Part shown: positions 1 to 5,152 of the stretch, in pieces
Numbering within the stretch: position 1 is the first letter of the stretch
Layout: each line of letters starts with the position of its first letter
Assembly (NCBI GenBank): GCA_016209995.1
Contig: JACQVC010000534.1
Span: 1-5,215 of the forward strand
From: Gemmatimonadota bacterium
GTDB taxonomy: Bacteria > Gemmatimonadota > Gemmatimonadetes > Longimicrobiales > Gaopeijiaceae
Length of the DNA stretch: 5,215 bases
Direction of reading: 5' to 3'
Notes under the pieces: generated by a model
What the model saw: the letters and a program-made list of their open reading frames with translations, nothing else
Databases searched by the model: none
Told to the model about the DNA's origin: nothing
Position numbers and translations under genes: made by a program

Positions 1-2
1 CT

Positions 3-56
3 TTCGAGCTCGATGACAGGATCCTCGCAGCGCCCATAGCGGCGCTCTGGGCCTGA
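3..56 (+). CDS. Possible 3' end of an unidentified gene (partial)
   Basis: An open frame enters from the left edge and stops at a TGA (54-56), encoding 17 residues that begin FELDDRIL and end AALWA. Most codons end in G or C, as in the confident genes here, which is the only support. If real, this gene would converge with the amidase. The opposite strand is also open: a frame starting at an ATG at 89-87 runs off the left edge, but it has no recognisable ribosome binding site. The fragment is too short to choose between the two or to assign a family, so this call is weak. Confidence 0.25.
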   Translation, partial: FELDDRILAAPIAALWA

Positions 57-64
57 CGGGGAGC

Positions 65-125
65 GCGCGGGCAGCCTGTGGGCAATCATCTTGCCGCAAG
101 CCAGCCCGCGCCGATGCAATCGGCG
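65..125. terminator. Hairpin cluster downstream of the amidase, candidate terminator region
   Basis: Two mutually exclusive folds are visible. One is a 7-bp perfect stem with a 3-nt loop (CGCCGAT-GCA-ATCGGCG, 109-125), ending 21 nt past the amidase stop. The other is an 8-bp perfect stem (GCGCGGGC 65-72 with GCCCGCGC 104-111) enclosing an inner GGCAA-TCATC-TTGCC hairpin (81-95). The position just after the amidase, and possibly between converging genes, suits transcription termination or 3' end protection. No T-run follows on either strand, so this is not a canonical intrinsic terminator. The folds are seen in the sequence; the role is inferred. Confidence 0.35.
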
Positions 126-146
126 TCCAAAGAGCCAGCGTCTGTC

Positions 147-1568
147 CTACCCCACCGGCGGTCTCCGCTTGTGCCAATCCGTGGCCGACTCGTACGCGTG
201 CGCGACGCGGTACATAGTGCTTTCGTCGAACGGCCTGCCGTACAGCATCATTGTGATCGGGAACGTCGGGGTCCCGGAGAAGAAGCCGCAGGGGACCACG
301 AGGCATGGATAACCGGTCATGTTACCGATCGAGGTGTTGCCGCGGCGAGGAGTGGACGGCGTGACCTCGTTGTAGCGCGCGCGCGCTTCCGCGGGCGTAT
401 CGAGCTTGGCGGGGCGCTGCTGGCTGCCGGGCACGACCATCACGTCGCATTTCGCGAAGGCCTGGGCCATCTCGTTCTGGAGGATCGTGCGGATCCGGTT
501 GGCCTTGATGTAGTCGGTGGCGGTGTAGAAGAGCGCGGAGCCGAGCTCGCGCTGGATCTGCGTGTCAAACAGGTCCCAGTGCTCCTTGAGGCGCTTCTCG
601 TGGAAGCAGGCGGCCTCGGCCATGGCGATGAGCCAGAGCGCGGCACCGGCGTGGTCAGCGTGGGGAATGTCGATCTCGACCGCCGTCGCGCCCATGTCGA
701 CGAGGGCCTGGATCGCCGCCCGGATCGCGCGGTCCGCTTCCTGGTCGGTGTCCTCGAAGAAGTAGTGCGTGGGCACGCCGATCCTCAGGCCTTCCACGTT
801 CCCGGTCAGCGCGGCGCTGTAGTCCGGGACGGGGTCGTGCGTGGTGGTGGGGTCCATGGGGTCGTGACCGGCGATGACCTGGAGCAGGTCGGCGTTGTCG
901 GCCACGGTCTTGGTCATCGGGCCGGCGTTGTCGAGCGTCCAGGCGAGCGTGGTCGCTCCGTACCGACTCACCCTGCCGTACGTCTGCTTCAGTCCCACAA
1001 TGCCGTTGGCGTTGGCGGGCCCGCGGATCGAGCCGCCGGTGTCCGTGCCGATGGATAGGGGCACCATGTAGGCGGCGAGGGCGGCGCCGGAGCCGCTGGA
1101 CGAACCGGCAGGCGAGTGGTTCAGATCCCAGGGGTTACGCGCGTTGCCGAAGCTGGTCAGCATCGCGGCGCCCATGGCGAAGGGGCTGGCCGCGAGCTTA
1201 CCGATCATGATGGCGCCGGCCTTGTTCAGCCGATCCGTGACGGTGGACTCGTAGTAGGTGACGTTGTCTTTCGTGACGTCGGAGTTGTTCGTGGTCCGGT
1301 GTCCGTAGGTGGCGATGATGTCCTTGGGGGCGTAGGGCAGCCCGTGGAGCGGACCGATGTAGTGGCCGGCCTGGATGGCCTGCTCGGCACGCCGGGCCTT
1401 GGCCAGGGCCTCTTCCCGCAGGATCGTGAGGAAGGCGTTGACTCTGGGGTTGAGCCGCTCGACGCGGTCGAGGAACGCCGTCGTGACCTCGACGGGCGAA
1501 ACCTGCTTGGTGCGGATCAACGCGGCCAGCTCGCGGCCGCTCTTGAATACCAGGTCGGTCGATTGCAT
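147..1568 (-). CDS. Amidase-signature family amidase (stand-alone, AtzE/GatA-like)
   Basis: A 473-residue hydrolase of the amidase signature family, which cleaves C-N amide bonds. The catalytic triad is intact: Lys82 in LPYAPKD, cis-Ser156 in PAGSSSGSG and nucleophile Ser180 in DTGGSIRGP. The 24-residue gap between the two serines matches GatA and relatives. The motif GLKQTYGRVSRYG follows, as expected. The length is near the family norm and the C-terminus is complete. The ATG start has a GAGGG ribosome site 5 nt upstream. It has no signal peptide. It is unlikely to be the tRNA-dependent GatA: no gatB or gatC is nearby, GatA's typical IRQPASFCG is replaced by IRGPANANG, and it carries TLAWTLDNAGP, the version I recall from metabolic amidases. 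It lies 87 nt after the small twin-arginine protein, probably its partner. The substrate cannot be read from the sequence. Confidence 0.93.
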   Translation of the reverse strand: MQSTDLVFKSGRELAALIRTKQVSPVEVTTAFLDRVERLNPRVNAFLTILREEALAKARRAEQAIQAGHYIGPLHGLPYAPKDIIATYGHRTTNNSDVTKDNVTYYESTVTDRLNKAGAIMIGKLAASPFAMGAAMLTSFGNARNPWDLNHSPAGSSSGSGAALAAYMVPLSIGTDTGGSIRGPANANGIVGLKQTYGRVSRYGATTLAWTLDNAGPMTKTVADNADLLQVIAGHDPMDPTTTHDPVPDYSAALTGNVEGLRIGVPTHYFFEDTDQEADRAIRAAIQALVDMGATAVEIDIPHADHAGAALWLIAMAEAACFHEKRLKEHWDLFDTQIQRELGSALFYTATDYIKANRIRTILQNEMAQAFAKCDVMVVPGSQQRPAKLDTPAEARARYNEVTPSTPRRGNTSIGNMTGYPCLVVPCGFFSGTPTFPITMMLYGRPFDESTMYRVAHAYESATDWHKRRPPVG

Positions 1569-1627
1569 GGTGCCCTCAGTAGGGTGTCAGAGATCAGAAC
1601 ATTCGATTGCACAACTGCCAACCCTGG

Positions 1628-1647
1628 ATTCCGGCTTACGCCGGAAT
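1628..1647. repeat. Dispersed-type palindromic repeat (ATTCCGGC-TTAC-GCCGGAAT)
   Basis: A perfect 8-bp inverted repeat with a 4-nt loop, flanked by CCCTGG on one side and GACGAC on the other. The pattern TGGATTCC(S)...GGAATGAC matches a class of short palindromes I recall as scattered between genes in many bacterial genomes, similar in shape to the Neisseria dRS3 repeat. It ends 8 nt after the stop of the small twin-arginine gene and lies upstream of the amidase. In the mRNA it would form a stem that could protect the upstream message or reduce read-through into the amidase. There is no T-run. Copy number cannot be seen from one window. Confidence 0.7.
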
Positions 1648-1655
1648 GACGACAT

Positions 1656-1946
1656 TCATACCCTCCCTCTGGCCAGGAAGATGGGCGCGGGCTCGACCAT
1701 GTCGTCGATCTCGAGCGACCGGAACGCTTCGTACTGGTCGATGTTCTTCTGAATGACCTTCGAGACGACCTGGATCTGCTCGGGCGTAAGCTCCGCATCG
1801 ATCAGGGCGCCGGCGTCACGCAGCGTCTGGGCCGAGACCTTTTTACCGCTCTGCTGCGCGAGCAGCTCGGCGGCCGCCGTGCCGGTGATGCCGAAGGTGG
1901 CCAGGAGCTGCATGGCCTGGCGGCGGGTCAGCTTAGTGGTCGACAT
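1656..1946 (-). CDS. Small protein with twin-arginine-like N-terminus, probable amidase partner
   Basis: A 96-residue protein of unknown function. Residues 6-14 read LTRRQAMQL, with a twin-arginine pair, followed by a modest hydrophobic stretch (about 14-30, LLATFGITGTAAA) that ends near an alanine-rich LLAQQ. This resembles a Tat signal, though the position after RRQ is Ala rather than Phe. Residues 40-78 look helical, with LTPEQ at 53-57. The tail reads IDDMVEPAPIF (80-90). From memory, an EPAPVF-type ending occurs in the small AtzG/DUF4089 proteins that partner AtzE-type amidases and resemble GatC. The ATG is preceded by an excellent AGGAGG site 4 nt upstream. The gene is 27 nt after the toxin gene and 87 nt before the amidase, so co-transcription is plausible. 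It could instead be a membrane-anchored or merely Tat-like protein. Confidence 0.8.
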   Translation of the reverse strand: MSTTKLTRRQAMQLLATFGITGTAAAELLAQQSGKKVSAQTLRDAGALIDAELTPEQIQVVSKVIQKNIDQYEAFRSLEIDDMVEPAPIFLARGRV

Positions 1947-1973
1947 GATTCCTCCTCAAACGAAATGTGTTGC

Positions 1974-2351
1974 CTACAGAGTATCTCGCTGCTCCCCCAA
2001 GAAATCGATCAGATAAGGCTCGGGATCATTGGCGGCAGGCCGCGCGTCGTGCCAGCGCTTCAGCGCCCGCGCGATCCGGCCCGGGTGCTTGTTGGGAAGC
2101 GCGTGTGAAATGATAAGCACCCCATAGTGCGGCTCGCTCGCCTCGAAGAACTCGCGCGTCAGGCGGATGAAATCGGGCCCGTTGCGAGTGACCATGATCC
2201 GCCGCTCCGCGCCGGCAAACCGAAGCTGGGCGACATCCGGGAAATCGACGCCGGTCCGTCCCAACTCGTGGACGCTGACCACGTCCAGCTGTAGCGTCCG
2301 CGCTGCAGAAGCTACTTCCGGGTTGACGTCCTCGTCCAGGAGATAGCGCAC
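1974..2351 (-). CDS. DUF5615 family PIN-like toxin
   Basis: A 125-residue protein that starts MRYLLDEDVNPEV, the hallmark opening of DUF5615 PIN-like proteins, in which Asp6 and nearby acidic residues belong to the predicted metal-binding nuclease centre. DVVSVHELGRTG (23-34) and IMVTRNGPDF (52-61) follow family order. The usual VT-R-D-x-D-F is altered: Asn57 replaces the first aspartate, while Asp60 is kept. Such proteins are presumed RNases of type II toxin-antitoxin modules. The GTG start is chosen because the family motif begins there. A GGGGGAG run touches the start codon, too close for normal Shine-Dalgarno spacing, so translation is probably coupled to the antitoxin, whose stop lies 6 nt upstream in the same frame. 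Toxicity is inferred from family and context. Confidence 0.85.
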   Translation of the reverse strand: MRYLLDEDVNPEVASAARTLQLDVVSVHELGRTGVDFPDVAQLRFAGAERRIMVTRNGPDFIRLTREFFEASEPHYGVLIISHALPNKHPGRIARALKRWHDARPAANDPEPYLIDFLGEQRDTL

Positions 2352-2357
2352 CTCCCC

Positions 2358-2786
2358 CTACTTCCGTCCGCGCCGCGGCGTGGCGAAAGGAAGCTCTCGG
2401 CGCACGCGCTCCAGCGTCCACTCTTTCTGCTGTTGTAGACGGGCGTCGATCTCTTCGGGATACAGCTCGTAGTAACCCAAGGCTGCCTTCAATTGAGCCT
2501 CGGAAAGCCAGGGGTAGTTACGCTTGAGCTGCTCGAAATCCTCGTCCGCCGCTTGATGCCAGGCGGCGATGATCTCCCAGACGTCGAGGCCGGTTCCCGC
2601 CACGACGGCCCGCCGTCCCGTGGCTCCGTCCGCGAAGACAATCCCTGGAGCCCGGCGCATCCGGACCCCCTCGGAGAGGAGCTCCAACGCCGTGGCGGAC
2701 CAGGACTGGCCTCGCGCGCTGCCTTCACGCTTGATGTCTCGCTCCAACTCAGCGGGCAGACGCAGTCCTCGGGCTTTTGTGCTCAT
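2358..2786 (-). CDS. DUF433 family antitoxin with RHH-like N-terminus
   Basis: A 142-residue putative DNA-binding antitoxin. Residues 6-46 look like a ribbon-helix-helix fold: a short strand (RGLRLP), helix (AELERDIKREG) and second helix (SWSATALELLSEGVRMR). Residues 48-117 match the DUF433 pattern, a helix-turn-helix-like domain: GIVFADG...RRAVVAGTGLDVWEII, then the helix around DEDFEQLKRNYPWLSEAQLKAAL and YPEEIDARL. The C-terminus is strongly basic (PRRGRK). DUF433 genes typically precede DUF5615 genes as the antitoxin, as here, with only 6 nt between them. It probably neutralises the toxin and represses the shared promoter through the repeats at 2810-2836. The ribosome site is weak: an AGGAG lies 14 nt before the ATG, farther than usual, with a poorer TAGAG closer. 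Confidence 0.87.
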   Translation of the reverse strand: MSTKARGLRLPAELERDIKREGSARGQSWSATALELLSEGVRMRRAPGIVFADGATGRRAVVAGTGLDVWEIIAAWHQAADEDFEQLKRNYPWLSEAQLKAALGYYELYPEEIDARLQQQKEWTLERVRRELPFATPRRGRK

Positions 2787-2809
2787 GATCGAACTCTACA
2801 CTCCTGCTT

Positions 2810-2836
2810 GCGCACATTGTGCACACTCCGTGCACA
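2810..2836 (-). promoter_or_regulatory. Triple TGTGC(A/G)C repeat, probable antitoxin operator
   Basis: Read on the minus strand, three heptamers lie in tandem: TGTGCAC (2836-2830), TGTGCAC (2825-2819) and TGTGCGC (2816-2810). Their starts are 11 and 9 bp apart, about one helical turn. The first overlaps the last base of the -10 box and the others cover the expected start of transcription. Each TGTGCAC contains the palindrome GTGCAC, suitable for a dimeric binder. RHH antitoxins commonly repress their own operons by binding tandem repeats, so autorepression by the adjacent antitoxin is the likely role. The repeats are seen; the regulator is inferred. Confidence 0.65.
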
Positions 2837-2865
2837 TACTAGTCTCACGTGGACCCAGCTGTCAA
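2836..2865 (-). promoter_or_regulatory. Sigma-70-type promoter of the toxin-antitoxin operon
   Basis: On the minus strand a perfect TTGACA (2865-2860) is followed after 18 bp by TAGTAT (2841-2836), which matches TATAAT at four of six positions. Transcription would start about 45 nt before the antitoxin ATG, inside the TGTGCAC repeats. The promoter lies wholly in the gap after the peptidase stop, so the toxin-antitoxin genes need not rely on read-through from the peptidase. It may also drive the small protein and amidase, since no clear promoter is visible before them. Confidence 0.65.
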
Positions 2866-2891
2866 GGGAAGAAAGCGTGAACTGAGGCTAT

Positions 2892-4850
2892 TCACCGGCC
2901 GTTGGCCAACTGGGGAAGGTCCAGGTGTTGCGCGAAAAACTTCTCCATGCGCTCCAGGCGGTCGCGGATGGTCGCCTTGTAGCGCTGGAGGCCGTGGTCC
3001 TCGTCGGGGTATTCCACATACGTCAGCAGATGGTCCTTGCGCAGCTCGTGCATGCGCTGGACCCAGACCTGCGATTGGCGAGGCGGCACCGAAGTATCTC
3101 GGAGCCCCTGGAAGAGGAGCTGCGGTACCGTTACGTGCTCAACGAAGTTGATGGGTGAGCGGCGGTCGTACTCCTCGGGGATCTCGGCATAGGGGCCGCC
3201 GAACTCCTCGCGCTCGCGGCGAGGCGCGCGGCCGGCGGTCCAGGCGCGGCCGGAGGCGGCGAAGCGGTCGATGGCGAGCCAGCTCCAGTCGCTCACGGGC
3301 GCGCGGATGACCTGCGCCTCGAAGGCGTCCGGCGCCTCCGTGGCGATCACGAGGCTCATGTAGCCGCCGCCGCTGCCGCCCCAGGTGGCCTTCCGGTTCA
3401 TGTCCACGTAGCCGAGCGATTCCAGGAACGGGATCACGCGCATCACGTCCTGGAACTCGACGCCGCCGTAATCCGCGATGTGCAGATCGTGGAAACCGGC
3501 GCCAAAGCCCTGGCTGCCCCTGGGGTTGGGCGCGATCACGACGAAGCCGCGCTGCACGAAGTACTGGGTCATCATCTCGAAGCTGTGGTTCCACTGCCCG
3601 GGGTGGCCGTGCAGGCGCACGATGACCGGGTACTTGCGCGAGGGATCGAAATTGGGCGGCTTCCACAGCATGGCGGGGATGCGCAGGTTGTCCGGCCCGG
3701 CGTAGGCGACCTCCTCGGCCTCGGTGAGGCGGCGCGCATCCACGCGACCCATCGAGCGCGTGAGCTGGCGCGGGCTGCCGCCCTCGGCGGGCACGATCCA
3801 GATGTCGTCCGTGCGCATCGAGCTGCTCTCGACGTAGGCGATGCTGCGCCCGTCGGGCGAGAACGCCGGTGACGAGCGCATGCCCTTACCCTGCGTGAGC
3901 ACACGTGGCTTGCCCGAGCCGTCCGCGGCCGCGACCACGACGTCGCGGCTCATGCCGACGTCATCGTTGCGGGTGAACACGAGCCAGCGACCGTCGGGCG
4001 ACCACGACATGCCACTGTGCTCGTTGGGCTCGTAGGTGATCGGGATCACGCGCCCGGTTGCGATGTCCACGACGCCCACCTGGGCGTAGCCGCTCTCCCC
4101 CTTGGTGAACGCCATCCTGGAGCCGTCGGGCGACCACACCGCCCCGCCGTTGCCGCCGCCGTAGGCGGCCTCGATGATGCGCCGCGGCTCCTTGCCCGCT
4201 GGCGGCAGGATCCAGATGTCACCCGAGCGCGCGAAGGCGAGGCTGCCGTCCGGGCCCCAGTTGGGCGACGTCTCCTCGCCGCCTTCGGGGAACAGCAGCC
4301 GCGGCCACGCGGACTCGCGGGTCAGGTCGAGCAGGTAGATCTTCGCCCCGCGGCCGGTGCGCGCCTGGAACGCGAGCGTGCGTCCATCGGGCGAGATGGC
4401 GGGCGAGGTCTGGATGACCGCATCGTTGAAGGTCAGCGCCTCGGCCGGCCCGCCGGCCGCGGGCATGCGGAACAGGTTCTCGTAGGCCTGGAAGTAGCGG
4501 GCCATCGTGAAGTAGAGCGTGCTGCCGTCGTCGGAGAGCGTGAGCTGCTGCTTCGGCTCGGGGCGCTCGCCGGCGGGCGGCCGGGTGAGCAGTGTGGCCT
4601 CGCCGCCGGCGGCGGGCACGCGGAAGATCTCGGCGGTTCCGGTCGGGGCGGCGTTGCTCGTGTAGTAGAGGAACCGGCCGTCGGGGGACCACTCAAAGGA
4701 GCTCACCGAGGAGATGGTCATCCAGTCGTCGAGGGCGTAAAGCTGGGCAGCCGCGGATCCAGCAGTGAGTGCGAGCGCCAGCATGGCCAACGTGCAAGCG
4801 CGCGCGATGGTCGACAGCCCGCTATTGAAGCGGGACGATAGGCTATCCAT
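2892..4850 (-). CDS. Exported S9 family (prolyl oligopeptidase-type) serine peptidase
   Basis: A 652-residue peptidase or esterase of the S9 clan. Residues 1-35 form a signal peptide with Arg7 and Arg17, a hydrophobic core (LAMLALALTAG) and AAA-Q as the likely cleavage site, so it acts outside the cytoplasm. Residues about 50-345 carry seven TolB/WD40-like repeats of the S-P-D-G type (55, 106, 153, 199, 240, 284 and 331), spaced about 45 residues apart: one seven-bladed propeller. The hydrolase domain (about 395-645) has nucleophile Ser493 in WGGSGGGY, Asp585 in GLRDTSVP and His619 in DEDHGL, plus NPRGSQGFG (442-450). The oxyanion-region motif is HGHPGQW (414-420) rather than the common HGGP. 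Family members remove dipeptides or acylated residues from short peptides. The arrangement fits the S9C-like group. It seems monocistronic. Confidence 0.95.
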   Translation of the reverse strand: MDSLSSRFNSGLSTIARACTLAMLALALTAGSAAAQLYALDDWMTISSVSSFEWSPDGRFLYYTSNAAPTGTAEIFRVPAAGGEATLLTRPPAGERPEPKQQLTLSDDGSTLYFTMARYFQAYENLFRMPAAGGPAEALTFNDAVIQTSPAISPDGRTLAFQARTGRGAKIYLLDLTRESAWPRLLFPEGGEETSPNWGPDGSLAFARSGDIWILPPAGKEPRRIIEAAYGGGNGGAVWSPDGSRMAFTKGESGYAQVGVVDIATGRVIPITYEPNEHSGMSWSPDGRWLVFTRNDDVGMSRDVVVAAADGSGKPRVLTQGKGMRSSPAFSPDGRSIAYVESSSMRTDDIWIVPAEGGSPRQLTRSMGRVDARRLTEAEEVAYAGPDNLRIPAMLWKPPNFDPSRKYPVIVRLHGHPGQWNHSFEMMTQYFVQRGFVVIAPNPRGSQGFGAGFHDLHIADYGGVEFQDVMRVIPFLESLGYVDMNRKATWGGSGGGYMSLVIATEAPDAFEAQVIRAPVSDWSWLAIDRFAASGRAWTAGRAPRREREEFGGPYAEIPEEYDRRSPINFVEHVTVPQLLFQGLRDTSVPPRQSQVWVQRMHELRKDHLLTYVEYPDEDHGLQRYKATIRDRLERMEKFFAQHLDLPQLANGR

Positions 4851-4853
4851 GGG

Positions 4854-4863
4854 CTCCCTCTCC
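4854..4863 (-). promoter_or_regulatory. Ribosome binding site that sets the peptidase start
   Basis: GGAGAGGGAG ends 3 nt before the ATG at 4850-4848, with GGAG also placed 9 nt upstream. This favours that ATG over an in-frame GTG at 4898-4896, which has no such site and would add 16 polar residues before the signal peptide. Confidence 0.75.
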
Positions 4864-5005
4864 AGAGTTGCGAGGTTGGCTTCGCTCCCGTTCGCCACGC
4901 CGCTCTGCTTGCAAGGTTGGCCCGTGATTCATGTGCCCATGGGTCCCGGAAAGTCAAGCTGCTTCGTGACGGGCCGGCGAAGCGTGGGCTCACGGGTCAA
5001 CCCAA

Positions 5006-5055
5006 TAGTTCATCGCATTGAAGTTCAAGATCTCGAAGTTCGTGGCGATGAACTA
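5006..5055. repeat. 50-bp imperfect palindrome upstream of the peptidase
   Basis: Outer arms TAGTTCATCGC (5006-5016) and GCGATGAACTA (5045-5055) are perfect 11-bp inverted repeats. The inside continues around the same centre (between 5030 and 5031): GAA/TTC, TTC/GAA and a central AGATCT. In all 20 of 25 base pairs match, and symmetry ends sharply at both edges. It could be a large operator, a cruciform or RNA hairpin, or a remnant of a mobile palindromic element. It lies about 155 bp upstream of the peptidase start and about 100 bp downstream of the previous gene. There is no T-run after it in either direction. Confidence 0.75.
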
Positions 5056-5152
5056 ACTGCAAGAGACGCCGGTTCACAATCTGGGTCGCGGCCAAGACAA
5101 GGGGGCGGGGGGGCCGGCGCGCGACGGTGAGCGGTCCTCGCCAGGCAGGTCC

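Larger units (their letters stand above)
4851..5152. other. Intergenic region upstream of the peptidase
   Basis: This 302-bp gap holds no credible gene: frames on both strands are short or lie opposite the peptidase. It contains the peptidase ribosome site (4854-4863), the 50-bp imperfect palindrome (5006-5055), a small GGGT-CA-ACCC inverted repeat (4994-5003), an 8-bp CCCATGGG palindrome (4936-4943) and a G-run (5101-5113, broken by one C). The peptidase promoter probably lies here. The best -35 candidate is TTGACT on the minus strand (4957-4952), but its -10 partner (CATGAA or ACATGA) is poor, so I do not call it. Confidence 0.7.

Noticed and set aside
78..1058. 326-codon open frame on the plus strand
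   Set aside because: It lies opposite the amidase, whose motifs and ribosome site are clear. The translation is Arg/Gly/Val-rich without domains, as expected for an antisense shadow in high-GC DNA.
147..1568. Calling the amidase GatA of the tRNA amidotransferase
   Set aside because: No gatB or gatC is nearby, and the IRGPANANG and TLAWTLDNAGP motifs differ from typical GatA. Only family-level naming is supported.
2026..2421. 131-codon minus-strand frame across the toxin-antitoxin junction
   Set aside because: It is out of frame with both recognised genes and very rich in Arg and Ala; it is a shadow frame.
4017..4841. 274-codon open frame on the plus strand
   Set aside because: It is antisense to the propeller half of the peptidase. 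The composition is typical of a shadow frame and no motif is visible.
4851..4898. Earlier GTG start for the peptidase, adding 16 residues
   Set aside because: No ribosome site precedes it, and the extension would bury the signal peptide. The ATG at 4850 has a strong GGAGAGGGAG site.
4928..4957. Peptidase promoter with TTGACT as -35
   Set aside because: The -10 options at 17-18 bp spacing (ACATGA, CATGAA) are too poor to call.
4990..5052. Short minus-strand peptide reading through the 50-bp palindrome
   Set aside because: It gives a plausible-looking tail ending NYWVDP, but a TAG just upstream closes the frame and no suitable start exists. A frameshifted gene remnant is possible but unsupported.
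5101..5113. G-run as a G-quadruplex
   Set aside because: Five and seven Gs broken by one C are too short for four three-G tracts with loops. It is more likely a low-complexity stretch, and a possible sequencing-error spot.
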